Source: Cellulosilyticum sp.
Lineage (GTDB): Bacteria; Bacillota; Clostridia; Lachnospirales; Cellulosilyticaceae
DNA: 53,611 nucleotides
Assembly: GCA_017941635.1 (NCBI GenBank)
Contig: JAGAVZ010000265.1
Location: forward strand, 1 to 53,611
Reading direction: 5' to 3'
Numbering within the stretch: the stretch's first letter is position 1; the number at the start of each line of letters is the position of its first letter. The translations under genes and the position numbers were made by a program. The notes under the pieces were generated by a model. The model was given only the letters and a program-made list of their open reading frames with translations, ran no database searches and was not told where the DNA came from. This document shows positions 8,381 to 16,269 of this stretch, piece after piece.

Positions 8381-8791
8381 TTATAAATTAAATTCAAGTA
8401 TAATCTGTGTGCCAAGTCCTACTTGAGTAGTAACTTCAAGCCGATCACTGTAACGTTTCATATTAGGCAACCCCATTCCTGCACCAAAACCAAGCTCACG
8501 AATTTCTTGACTTGCCGTAGAATAGCCTTCTTGCATGGCTAAATCAATATCTATGATACCTGGCCCCCTATCTTTTAACACAATGGTTAGCTTTGTATCA
8601 GTTAGTTCTACCCAAATTGTCCCACCATGTGCATGAATCACCATATTCATCTCTGCTTCATACATTGCAATGCCTATACGACGCACCAAGCTACTTTCTA
8701 GCCCAAGTTGCTTAAGCGTCCGTTTAACCGCTGTAGAAGCTTCCCCTGCTCGCAAAAAATCATTTCCATCTACTGTAAATTGAAAAGTCAT
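8381..8791 (-). CDS. Stand-alone HATPase (anti-sigma factor/serine kinase type)
   Basis: 136 residues forming one GHKL ATP-binding domain. The N-box is YEAEMNMVIHAHGG (about 46-59), the G1 box is KDRGPGI and the G2-like box is FGAGMGLPNMKRYSD. There is no phosphoacceptor or transmembrane region, so it resembles RsbW/SpoIIAB-type serine kinases rather than a histidine kinase. Family members bind a partner protein and phosphorylate an anti-sigma antagonist. Start is preceded by GAGG. The gene lies 3 nt after the DRTGG gene and 28 nt before the hydrogenase-like sensor, so all three are surely co-transcribed. The partner is unknown; no antagonist (STAS) or sigma gene is in this locus. Confidence 0.85.
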   Translation of the reverse strand: MTFQFTVDGNDFLRAGEASTAVKRTLKQLGLESSLVRRIGIAMYEAEMNMVIHAHGGTIWVELTDTKLTIVLKDRGPGIIDIDLAMQEGYSTASQEIRELGFGAGMGLPNMKRYSDRLEVTTQVGLGTQIILEFNL

Positions 8792-8794
8792 CTA

Positions 8795-9133
8795 CTAACC
8801 TCTAAGCCCTGCCTCATAAAGTAATCCACAAGCAGGATAGAGTGGTATATCCGTTGAAAAAAGAACAATTCCACGTTCATTGGCTAGATCAATCATATCC
8901 TGAGATGGTTTTTTACCTCTCACAAATACAATAGCTTTGATATCTAACATTTCAGCTGTACGGATTACTTGCAGGTTAATAAGGCCCGTTAATAAAAGCA
9001 CTTTTTCCTTGGCAAAAGCCAAAACATCACTCATCAAATCACATCCACAAGCAGCATACACCTTACTTTCTAGTCGCTCTCCTCCTGTCCATAACTGAGC
9101 TTCTAAAATCTGTTGTACCTGGCTAAGTTTCAT
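8795..9133 (-). CDS. DRTGG-domain protein (second paralogue)
   Basis: 112 residues, a single DRTGG-like alpha/beta domain, paralogous to the 109-residue protein at 6558-6887. Visible features are an N-terminal helix (MKLSQVQQIL), a Gly/Cys turn (AACGCDLMSDVLAF) and the strand-helix pattern IKAIVFVRGKKPSQDMIDLA. The last third contains GIVLFSTDIPLYPACGLLY, similar in layout to GIALLSTNQRSYEM in the paralogue. Start ATG has GGAGGGG 5 nt upstream. It is the first gene after the AlbA-type regulator (87-nt gap) and is tightly linked to the HATPase gene. Function unknown; regulatory by context. Confidence 0.75.
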   Translation of the reverse strand: MKLSQVQQILEAQLWTGGERLESKVYAACGCDLMSDVLAFAKEKVLLLTGLINLQVIRTAEMLDIKAIVFVRGKKPSQDMIDLANERGIVLFSTDIPLYPACGLLYEAGLRG

Positions 9134-9220
9134 GGATACCCCTCCTACTTTTTCTATCTGAAGTTTTACTTAATTCTCTTGCTTACTATTGTGCTGTTTT
9201 TATGTAGCTTTGCCTTCAAT

Positions 9221-10333
9221 CTATATACCAATTCCTGGTAAAGTAACCTGAAAAATACCTTCTAAAGGCTTTGTTTCTACGCTCACCTTTCCAATGGCCT
9301 TAAATAAATCCTCTGTTTTTTCTAGTCCAATACCGAGATGAAAACCCTCCGGTTGTTGCATCATCAATAGTCTTGAGTAGAGCCATGGATTCATACGCCA
9401 TTTTGCATTCCTCAAAGGATCTCCCTCATGACTCATTGGATTAGAAACAATGACACATTCATCAGAAATGGTTACCTGTATATACTGATGATTATCCCAA
9501 TAGCTCCTGTGAATCATCGCATTCGTCACCACTTCTATTAAGCCTTCTATTGGATATGCTTTGGGTAAGATTTGCTGCATCTTGTTTTTAAACTGTTGTA
9601 GCATCCTCCCAATATTTCCTTCAAACCCCATCATTTCACCCTTAAAGTCTACTTCCAGCAGTGCATGGGGAATAAAATCTTGAGGACGTTTTCCCATCAG
9701 TAATAAGCCTCCATAAGTTGGATAATAACGCTCTTTTTCTAAATCACATGCAATAATCCCCATACTACAAAGTAACATTTGTTTTTGCAATGCACTTAGA
9801 TTCAGTGCACCTGTATATTGCTCAATAAGTGCTTCTTCTAAATCTTCGAGGCTACTTCCCCTACAAGGCACATTTTCAAAACTCAGCATTCCAAAATGCT
9901 GGAGCATATTAGCGACTTCATGACGATTTGCCTTATCTGTTGTAGACCCTCTTCTAATATAAAAAGCACCCGTTTGAATCATTTGATGTGGTACTTGCAT
10001 GCTCTTAAAAATCGTTACCACACCTACTTTTTTATGATTCACCTCTAATAAATCGAATCGTACAGGTACTGGTGGCAAGGCGCGATGTGCAATAATTTGT
10101 TGAATTCTTTCTTCTATATGTTCTGGTAAGTCCTCTAATCCTACAATTTGCCTCGTTTGGTCTTCTATCCCAAAAATAATATAACCTCTGCCACCTGCTG
10201 TATTGGCAATTGCAATCACATCTTTTACAAATTCTTTTTTCTCTGATTCCAGTTCTAAGTGTAATTGCAGCTTAAAGTCCAATTTAAAACCTTCGTCATT
10301 TTTTAAGAGTTGTCGTAATTTATGTAAGTTCAT
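9221..10333 (-). CDS. AlbA_2-domain putative transcriptional regulator with C-terminal HATPase-like domain
   Basis: 370 residues of the COG2865 type. The N-terminal AlbA_2 domain (about 10-130) includes IANTAGGRGYIIFGIED and FYIRRGSTT near 146-154. The C-terminal part (about 245-365) resembles the HATPase_c_4 domain, with IEVVTNAMIHRSYW and ISDECVIVSNP. Such proteins are annotated as putative DNA-binding regulators; targets are rarely known. It lies upstream of and co-directional with the hydrogenase sensor cluster, separated by 87 nt. It could regulate that cluster or be unrelated. A divergent promoter region separates it from the DUF4397 gene. Confidence 0.8.
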   Translation of the reverse strand: MNLHKLRQLLKNDEGFKLDFKLQLHLELESEKKEFVKDVIAIANTAGGRGYIIFGIEDQTRQIVGLEDLPEHIEERIQQIIAHRALPPVPVRFDLLEVNHKKVGVVTIFKSMQVPHQMIQTGAFYIRRGSTTDKANRHEVANMLQHFGMLSFENVPCRGSSLEDLEEALIEQYTGALNLSALQKQMLLCSMGIIACDLEKERYYPTYGGLLLMGKRPQDFIPHALLEVDFKGEMMGFEGNIGRMLQQFKNKMQQILPKAYPIEGLIEVVTNAMIHRSYWDNHQYIQVTISDECVIVSNPMSHEGDPLRNAKWRMNPWLYSRLLMMQQPEGFHLGIGLEKTEDLFKAIGKVSVETKPLEGIFQVTLPGIGI

Positions 10334-10372
10334 CCTTTTCCCCCTCTAGTCTTCTCTTTATTGTAGTATAAT

Positions 10373-10400
10373 TTGACTAATATTTATAGTTTTATATGAT
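10373..10400 (+). promoter_or_regulatory. Promoter for the DUF4397 gene
   Basis: TTGACT at 10373-10378 and TATGAT at 10395-10400, spacer 16 nt, giving a leader of about 100 nt before the gene at 10512. It resembles a vegetative sigma-A site. Confidence 0.55.
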
Positions 10401-10511
10401 TCATTCTATATTTATGTCCTATCCTTTAGAAAAATACCATTTATTCTGTTTCTACAATAAGCCCCCTTTTCATATACTAAATCTAGAACCCTCCTTAAAG
10501 GAAAATAGCTT

Positions 10512-11138
10512 ATGAAAACACCTACCCCTAATACAAGCTACCTTCGATTATTTCATGCTCTTCCTACTGCAGAAAGCTTTGATATTTATTTAGATGAAGT
10601 ACGTTATTGTAAAGATTTTTTATATGAAGATTTTACCCCCTATAAACCTTTAAGTGCTGGCGAACATCTATTGACGCTTACTGCTCATCAGTCTACCGAG
10701 CCCTTATATAGTCGTACATTTTGGATTAGTGAACAAAAAATTTATACCCTCGTGCTTTCTTATCTCCCTAATACCTCTGACTATCAAGGTTACCTAATCA
10801 ACGACCCACCTAAAACCATTCCTGAAGAACATCTCCTCATTCGAGTGGCTAATTTTAGTCAGCATCTAGCACCACTTTGTATGCATCTTGTCGATATCAA
10901 ACCGATCTTCAAAAAAATCCCTCTGAGACAAACCAGTGGCTATCTCAGTTTTTTACCTACCACTGCTGATATAGAACTTCTAGAAGTAGACGGTCAAAAT
11001 GTCCTTTTAACTAAACCTTCCAATCTCTTTAAAATCACCCGTTACTACACCCTCTATATTGTAGGCGGCACAGAAGACCATCCTCTAAAGTGTATTCAAA
11101 CAATAGACGGAAACTCCTTTATTCATTTTAATGTATAA
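10512..11138 (+). CDS. DUF4397 domain protein
   Basis: 208 residues. Two related beta-rich halves each begin with the DUF4397 signature: LRLFHALPTAESFDIYLD at about 12-29 and IRVANFSQHLAPLCMHLVD at about 116-134. No signal peptide or membrane segment is visible, so it appears cytoplasmic as encoded. DUF4397 has no established biochemical function. It is one of only two plus-strand genes here, monocistronic, with its own promoter and a strong terminator 62 nt after the stop codon. The Shine-Dalgarno is AAAGGA about 9 nt before ATG. Confidence 0.75.
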   Translation: MKTPTPNTSYLRLFHALPTAESFDIYLDEVRYCKDFLYEDFTPYKPLSAGEHLLTLTAHQSTEPLYSRTFWISEQKIYTLVLSYLPNTSDYQGYLINDPPKTIPEEHLLIRVANFSQHLAPLCMHLVDIKPIFKKIPLRQTSGYLSFLPTTADIELLEVDGQNVLLTKPSNLFKITRYYTLYIVGGTEDHPLKCIQTIDGNSFIHFNV

Positions 11139-11200
11139 TGCCCATCACCTATGCATGCTAAACTACTTAAAGGTACCGCTCTTTCGTTTCATCCACTCAT

Positions 11201-11244
11201 AAAAGGATAAGAAAAGGTCTATTTTCACCTTTTCTTATCCTTTT
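11201..11244 (+). terminator. Terminator after the DUF4397 gene
   Basis: Perfect 18-bp stem (arms 11201-11218 and 11227-11244) with an 8-nt loop. The stem ends in TTTT followed by ATAG, and it could work in both directions. Confidence 0.85.
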
Positions 11245-11363
11245 ATAGCCAAATCAACCTAATCTTCTTCTATTAAGAGACACTTAAACCATTTTTATAA
11301 TGCTTTGATATGACGCCCACTACTTTTTATAGTGGTACACATATGCCCTCCATGAGATCAACT

Positions 11364-11395
11364 AAAAAAGCACACGATATTAAGTCGCATGCTTT
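11364..11395 (-). terminator. Terminator after the flavin reductase gene
   Basis: On the minus strand, an 11-bp stem (AAAGCATGCGA/TCGTGTGCTTT, two G-U pairs) with a 7-nt loop is followed directly by a run of T residues ending at 11364. Confidence 0.85.
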
Positions 11396-11438
11396 GAGTT
11401 TCTATTATGACATTAAGTGATTAATCAAAGTCTTTCAT

Positions 11439-12191
11439 TTAAGCTTTTTTATAAGGTTTCTTCTTTTGAGCCGTTTTAGATTTTTTACCTTTGTGGTTTT
11501 GCTTCTTGGCCATTTCTTTTTTAGGCCCTTTTAAAGTAGTTTTCTTTTTTGACTTTTGAGTTTCTTTTGCTTTGGTTTCCGTTACTTTCTTTGCAGTTTT
11601 TGTTTGTTCTACTTTTTTCTTTTTGCTAATAGAGTAGCCAAATGTCCCTAATTCATCTCCTGTTTTTAGATAACTGCCATGTGAATAGGCGATGAGTCCA
11701 GTCTTATTCAGCTCAAACTTACCTTTTTCGTTCATATAACTTTCATCTACATAAACTGCCTTTACATTGGCAATAAACATATGATGTGAACCTAATTCTT
11801 TAATCTCAACGGTCTCACAAACAATACTTACTGGACTTTCTAAAATCATTGGGCAATTATAATCCTCATCACGTTCTATCGTTAGGCCCATTTCTGCAAA
11901 TTTATCTAAATCACGCCCACTCTTAACGCCACAAAAATCCGTTGGACGTACGAGAGCTTCTGTTGTTAAGTTAATGACAAATACGCCTGTACGCTTAATG
12001 ATATCGTATGAGTGACGTGCCGGTCTTAATGAAATATAAGTCATCGGCGGATTTGTACAAATCGTTCCAGTCCACCCTACTGTTACAATATTAGCAACTT
12101 CTTCATCTCCACAGCTCACCATTACTGCTGGAATAGGGTAAATCATATTCCCTGCTTTCCAACGTGTCTTATGCATTTTTAATTTTGTCAT
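11439..12191 (-). CDS. Flavin reductase family protein with Lys-rich C-terminal tail
   Basis: 250 residues. The first ~185 form an FMN-binding split-barrel domain (flavin reductase/DIM6-NTAB family), with VSCGDEEVANIVTVGWTGT, TYISLRPARHSYDII and SPVSIVCETVEIKELGSHH. These proteins bind FMN and reduce flavins or transfer electrons. Residues about 188-250 are an added low-complexity tail very rich in Lys, Thr and Gln (KKKK, KSKKK, KKKPYKKA), not part of the fold and probably disordered. The tail could bind nucleic acid or a membrane. The gene has its own promoter and terminator. The start has AAAGGA rather far upstream (about 14 nt), so the second Met at residue 6 is also possible. Confidence 0.85.
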   Translation of the reverse strand: MTKLKMHKTRWKAGNMIYPIPAVMVSCGDEEVANIVTVGWTGTICTNPPMTYISLRPARHSYDIIKRTGVFVINLTTEALVRPTDFCGVKSGRDLDKFAEMGLTIERDEDYNCPMILESPVSIVCETVEIKELGSHHMFIANVKAVYVDESYMNEKGKFELNKTGLIAYSHGSYLKTGDELGTFGYSISKKKKVEQTKTAKKVTETKAKETQKSKKKTTLKGPKKEMAKKQNHKGKKSKTAQKKKPYKKA

Positions 12192-12235
12192 GTACTGATA
12201 TTTCGTCCTTTCAAGTGCATTTATTCATAATTTTT

Positions 12236-12264
12236 ACTATACCAGTAATAGATAGGGATTTCAA
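12236..12264 (-). promoter_or_regulatory. Promoter for the flavin reductase gene
   Basis: On the minus strand, TTGAAA (12259-12264), a 17-nt spacer and TATAGT (12236-12241), with a TGG just before the -10. The leader is about 40 nt. Confidence 0.75.
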
Positions 12265-12414
12265 GCATTTTCATATTGGTCAGCTAGATACCGCTTTACT
12301 TATGTAGTAATTTACCATACTTACTTAAATATTGCCACTTAAAATAGTGTTTTATACAATCTAGTATGAATACTTATTTTTTAATTCTTACAAAATGTAA
12401 CTAAAATCTCCCTT

Positions 12415-12966
12415 TTATTCTAAATGAGCCTTTTCACCAGAACTTCGTTCACTAAAACAAATTACATCATTTAATCGGAATACTTCTTCATGCTCTTTAC
12501 TATACGAATCAATCCATCTTCCACTTACTTTTAACTCCTTAAATAAATCCCTTATTTCTCCTTCATCTAAACCTTTAGAATAAAAAACAAATTCATAATG
12601 ATAGAACGCCTTATCTTCATGCACATTATCTTGAACAGTTGTTGTAGCCCACCAATATCGATCTTCTTCTTTTTTATTTAATGCCATTTTAATTTCTTTG
12701 ATAGAAGGTATATCCAGGCACCTATCATAGATGGCATTCGTATGTTTTATTTCTACAATTAATTCCCCTTTTCTAAAATCATCTTGTTGAGGATTGATCA
12801 ATCCATTTGTACCTACTTCTCTATATTCCGCATCTGTCAATTTCCTTATATTGAAGGATACCGAAAAAGAAAGTTGTTTCTTTTCTCTTAGTGGATAGAA
12901 ATAACCTATTCCCAGAATTAATAATAGACCTACTATAAAGCAAATAATTCCCTTTTTATACTTCAT
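12415..12966 (-). CDS. Unknown membrane-anchored protein
   Basis: 183 residues of no family I recognise. An N-terminal positive patch (MKYKK) and one hydrophobic segment (about residues 6-24) form a membrane anchor or uncleaved signal. The remainder is a soluble extracytoplasmic-looking domain with mixed charge, including WWATTT and FYHYEFVFYSKG. There is no lipobox Cys at the end of the hydrophobic segment. ATG 12966 is chosen, with GAGGGG 4 nt upstream. The gene appears monocistronic, with a promoter-like sequence at 12992-13020, and is divergent from the D,D-carboxypeptidase gene. An envelope-associated role is likely from the anchor only. Confidence 0.65.
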   Translation of the reverse strand: MKYKKGIICFIVGLLLILGIGYFYPLREKKQLSFSVSFNIRKLTDAEYREVGTNGLINPQQDDFRKGELIVEIKHTNAIYDRCLDIPSIKEIKMALNKKEEDRYWWATTTVQDNVHEDKAFYHYEFVFYSKGLDEGEIRDLFKELKVSGRWIDSYSKEHEEVFRLNDVICFSERSSGEKAHLE

Positions 12967-12991
12967 CAATCCCCTCTCCCTTCTGTTTTAT

Positions 12992-13020
12992 AGTATATAC
13001 CACCAAGCTAATTATTTAAA
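12992..13020 (-). promoter_or_regulatory. Probable promoter for the membrane-anchored protein
   Basis: On the minus strand, TTTAAA (13015-13020), a 17-nt spacer and TATACT (12992-12997). The -10 is good and the -35 is weak. Confidence 0.45.
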
Positions 13021-13126
13021 ATTTTATATTTTACACTAAATTATTTCATTTTTACTTCTTAAGAATTGAAAAATATGGTAATATAATAAAAAAATGACTT
13101 TTATTTTAAATACAAGGAGGCTCACC

Positions 13127-14449
13127 ATGCATTCAAAGTTTTTAAAATTCATCTTTACATTCATCTTATCTTTTACTTTATGTATAACTTCTCTTTTTGC
13201 CAAACCACCTGAAACATCTGGGGATGGTATTATTCTAATTAATCCCCAAACAAATACAATTCTTTATGAAAAAAATGCGCACAAACGTCTTTATCCTGCT
13301 AGTATTACTAAAATTTTAACAGCACTTATCATCGCTGAAGAAATGCCTAGTGATACACTCATTACACGAACCTCTAGCTGTTTTGCTAATGTCCCTTCTG
13401 ATAGTAGCTCCATTGGACTTCAGCTCAATGACCGTTATAATATGATTAATGCACTCCATGGCCTTCTACTCGGTTCTGATAATTATATTGCCTACGATTT
13501 AGCCCAAACACATTCAAGTAATATTGCTACCTTTGCCAATGAAATGAACGAAAGAGCACGCCAATGTGGTGCACTTAATACACATTTTACTAATCCCCAT
13601 GGCTACCATGATCCTAATCACTACACCACAGCCTATGATATGGCACAAATTGCAAAAGCTGCTTTTTCTAACCCTACTGTCGAAAAAATAGCAGGTAAAG
13701 CAACTTCTACTTTTTTTCTTCAAAATCGTGGTCAAGCACTCCCTATTACCAATACCTCTCGCCTCTTAAAATCTCAAACACCATACTATAATTCCAATGT
13801 TGTTGCTTGTAAAACAGGTTTTCATGACGATGCTAGGCAAACTTTAGTAGCTAAAGCAGTTTATGATGATATGGAACTCATTGCAGTTTCTATGAAAACT
13901 TCTACACCTAATCAATATTTAGATGTCAATCGCCTTTTTGAATATGGTCATCAAAATTTTAGTGTCCAAAAGACGGCTAAAGGCTATACACTTGTCAATC
14001 AAACCATGAGTAATTGGGCTAAATCCACCATTGATCATGCACTAAAACTTGGTTGGATTGTAACAGATGGTACAGATTATCAGGGTACCATTACTGGCGA
14101 AGAATTAATTGGTATTTTAAAAAATATAAAACCACTTCAAAATAATTTACGTGCAAATGAGATTACAACCATAGCCCACATTGATTTAAATGACATGATT
14201 ACTCGAAAAAATATGGCTCAAATCATAACTTACCTCAACCAAAAGCTTATCCCTTCTTCTGAAACTTACATACCAACCTCTGCTTATTCCATTACAGATA
14301 TTCAAAACCTCTCTTCATCTGACCAAAATGCCATTGACTATGTTACTTCTAACAAGCTAATTAATCTAAAAGATAACAATTGTTTTAAACCAGATGCCAA
14401 CCTTACTTATGAAGAAGCCCTCTGTGTACTTTATAAATATTTTATCTAA
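13127..14449 (+). CDS. D-alanyl-D-alanine carboxypeptidase (peptidase S11) with SLH-like repeats
   Basis: 440-residue penicillin-binding protein that trims the terminal D-Ala of peptidoglycan stem peptides outside the membrane. Signal peptide at residues 1-25 (ends SLFA). Active-site motifs are S59-I-T-K62, S117-D-N119 and K229-T-G231, all intact. The C-terminal part (about 280-440) is not the usual PBP5 beta domain; it carries two stretches like S-layer homology repeats (about 300-345 and 385-440, e.g. AIDYVTSNKLI and LTYEEALCVLYKYF). These may anchor it to the cell wall. Start chosen at ATG 13127 with AGGAGG 6 nt upstream; the ATG at 13094 would place the Shine-Dalgarno inside the gene. A TATAAT lies at 13082-13087 but without a good -35. 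Confidence 0.9.
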   Translation: MHSKFLKFIFTFILSFTLCITSLFAKPPETSGDGIILINPQTNTILYEKNAHKRLYPASITKILTALIIAEEMPSDTLITRTSSCFANVPSDSSSIGLQLNDRYNMINALHGLLLGSDNYIAYDLAQTHSSNIATFANEMNERARQCGALNTHFTNPHGYHDPNHYTTAYDMAQIAKAAFSNPTVEKIAGKATSTFFLQNRGQALPITNTSRLLKSQTPYYNSNVVACKTGFHDDARQTLVAKAVYDDMELIAVSMKTSTPNQYLDVNRLFEYGHQNFSVQKTAKGYTLVNQTMSNWAKSTIDHALKLGWIVTDGTDYQGTITGEELIGILKNIKPLQNNLRANEITTIAHIDLNDMITRKNMAQIITYLNQKLIPSSETYIPTSAYSITDIQNLSSSDQNAIDYVTSNKLINLKDNNCFKPDANLTYEEALCVLYKYFI

Positions 14450-14456
14450 TACAGTC

Positions 14457-14493
14457 AAAAGTCCATTTAGAATCAACCTCTAGATGGACTTTT
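14457..14493. terminator. Bidirectional terminator between convergent genes
   Basis: 15-bp stem (14457-14471 and 14479-14493, one G-U pair), 7-nt loop, with T-runs at both ends. It lies between the stop codons of the carboxypeptidase gene and the unknown gene on the other strand. Confidence 0.85.
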
Positions 14494-14497
14494 ATCC

Positions 14498-14947
14498 TTA
14501 AGCCATTGGCAAAGAACTAGCTATTGATTCTTTAGGGCAAAAGTCTGAAATGGCACACCGAATCAAGGGATGTTTAAAACATGTCATTAAATCTTCTATA
14601 TTCATTCCTTGATAGAGCTTCATCAACTTTAAACTTTCTTTCATCACATCAAACATTTTTATCCCTTCAATGAGTCCAATGCATTCAAATGGTACTTTTG
14701 CTGGAATCTGACATTTTTGCCCAAGCTTGCATGCTACAATTAGCTTTTTAAGCTCTACAGTATTTTCTGGTGATAAGGCAATCTTTTCTTTTTCTGTTCT
14801 ATCTAAATCTTGCCATAAAACAAGACACTTACCATTTAGTTCTGAAGCATACATTGCCTCATGACATTTTATTTCAATGCCTTCTCCTATGGCACCTACT
14901 GTAGACCAAATTTTATAAAACTCGCTACCTGGCATTGTACTAATCAT
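14498..14947 (-). CDS. Unknown protein, 5' end uncertain (possible frameshift)
   Basis: I do not recognise this family. From ATG 14947 it encodes 149 residues, with several Cys (10 in all) and a helical C-terminal half (about 100-130). That ATG and the next have no Shine-Dalgarno. The same frame stays open for 26 codons upstream (to 15025) with protein-like content (WVGRKECTDWN, GFYIDNCIHW) and no ATG, GTG or TTG start. An ATG at 15029 is in the neighbouring frame; removing one base in the AT-rich run at 15013-15024 would join the two. The gene may therefore be frameshifted, truncated, or carry a sequencing error. It lies downstream of ecsC on the same strand, 27 nt from its stop codon to that ATG. 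Confidence 0.55.
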   Translation of the reverse strand: MISTMPGSEFYKIWSTVGAIGEGIEIKCHEAMYASELNGKCLVLWQDLDRTEKEKIALSPENTVELKKLIVACKLGQKCQIPAKVPFECIGLIEGIKMFDVMKESLKLMKLYQGMNIEDLMTCFKHPLIRCAISDFCPKESIASSLPMA

Positions 14948-15056
14948 CCAGTGGATACAATTATCAATATAAAACCCTTTTCGATTCCAATCTGTACATT
15001 CTTTTCTACCGACCCAAATATATATTCATGTTAATCTGAGTTGCTTTTTGGTGTCT

Positions 15057-15878
15057 CTAATGATAATATTGCATAATTTGATTCGTTTGTAAAAACTGAC
15101 GTTTATATTTAAGCTGAGCATATGTTGTTATTCTCTTTAAATAAACTGTATCTGCAATTCCACCTACAACCCCCACTATTGGAATGCCTTGTAAAAATTT
15201 CATATATAATAACTCGTTTGAAAGTGCCTTAGCCGTACGTGTCATCTGTTCTTTCATTAAATGAGATTCTCGCTGCATTGGTTTTTCAATCCACTCATTA
15301 ATCATTTGATTACTACTAACTAATACTTCACCATGTGATAGAGATACTTCGATAACTTTTAATATAAAGAATTGTTCTTCCTCTGTATCATATGTAAAGC
15401 CATAACTTAGCGCAATTTCATAAATACTTTTTAATAAAACCCCTGTAAAAATCGGAATATCTGGTAATCCAATACCCAATGCCCCCATTCCTACACCTTC
15501 AATACCAGATACCAATAAATTCTTCGTTCGACTCTTCTGCGCTTCTTTTGAAAAAGTTTGGATTGTCTTTTTGTCTTGTTTGAGCTTTGCAGAAAAGGCA
15601 TTAACTTGAAATGTCTGTTCATAATCCTTTTTTTGATAACTTTTTTCAATCACTATTGTTCCTTTTTCAAATACCCACTCAAAAGCCTTTTTAAAAGCTA
15701 AATCCAACTTTTCCTGTAATTTCTCTGGTACTTTATTTTGTAATGTTTGAGTCACCCATGAATCTTCTACCTCTTGATATTTCTTAATAAACTTCATCTC
15801 CTTATTTTCTAATTCCTTAAGAGCTTTATCTTTAATGCTTTGTTTGGTCCCTAATAATTTCATCAGCTGCTCTCGCAT
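15057..15878 (-). CDS. EcsC family protein
   Basis: 273 residues with a long charged helical N-terminal region (1-110) and the EcsC domain (about 115-260). The domain contains the glycine-rich segment GIEGVGMGALGIGLPDIP and GIPIVGVVGGIADTVYL, amphipathic or membrane-associated stretches typical of the family. EcsC proteins are named after the B. subtilis ecs ABC transporter operon; their own activity is not known. No ABC transporter genes are nearby, so this is an orphan copy. Start has AGGAG 7 nt upstream. Confidence 0.8.
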   Translation of the reverse strand: MREQLMKLLGTKQSIKDKALKELENKEMKFIKKYQEVEDSWVTQTLQNKVPEKLQEKLDLAFKKAFEWVFEKGTIVIEKSYQKKDYEQTFQVNAFSAKLKQDKKTIQTFSKEAQKSRTKNLLVSGIEGVGMGALGIGLPDIPIFTGVLLKSIYEIALSYGFTYDTEEEQFFILKVIEVSLSHGEVLVSSNQMINEWIEKPMQRESHLMKEQMTRTAKALSNELLYMKFLQGIPIVGVVGGIADTVYLKRITTYAQLKYKRQFLQTNQIMQYYH

Positions 15879-16085
15879 TTTATCACTCCTCTTGATTTAG
15901 TATATAGGTATATTATAAGCACTATATAAATTTTACTTGCTTATCGATGAGCGCATGATTTAAATATGTGCTTCCTCTATAAATCTCCTATATTGATAGA
16001 TGGCTCATTGGAATTCTTACCTACAAATTCTTATTTTCCTATAAAACATAATAACACATTACTCTATTAAATTGTAAATAATGAT
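15879..16085. other. AT-rich intergenic region upstream of ecsC
   Basis: It probably holds the ecsC promoter: a TATAAT on the minus strand near 15915-15925 has no convincing -35. Nothing else is recognised. The GNAT terminator begins immediately downstream in this list. Confidence 0.4.
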
Positions 16086-16094
16086 TTATGAAAT

Positions 16095-16131
16095 AAAAAC
16101 AGTCAAGCCCCTTGTTATAGGTTCTTGACTG
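16095..16131 (-). terminator. Terminator after the GNAT gene
   Basis: On the minus strand, CAGTCAAG/CTTGACTG arms (16124-16131 and 16100-16107) enclose a 16-nt loop that can form two more G-C pairs. The hairpin is followed by TTTTT (16095-16099). Confidence 0.75.
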
Positions 16132-16269
16132 CCTCTTATTTTATCATTTCCTTTATTTATTAAATCTATTGCATGCTTTTTTAATGGCTTCACTATAAAT
16201 CGCATAATACACTTTAGCCTAAACATGGTAAACGAATCACTTCTTTTAAAAGCTCCTCTATCTATTAAG

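Larger units (their letters stand above)
11139..11438. other. Convergent intergenic region
   Basis: About 300 nt between the DUF4397 gene and the oppositely oriented flavin reductase gene. It holds two separate intrinsic terminators, listed individually. No ORF or RNA gene is seen between them. Confidence 0.7.
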
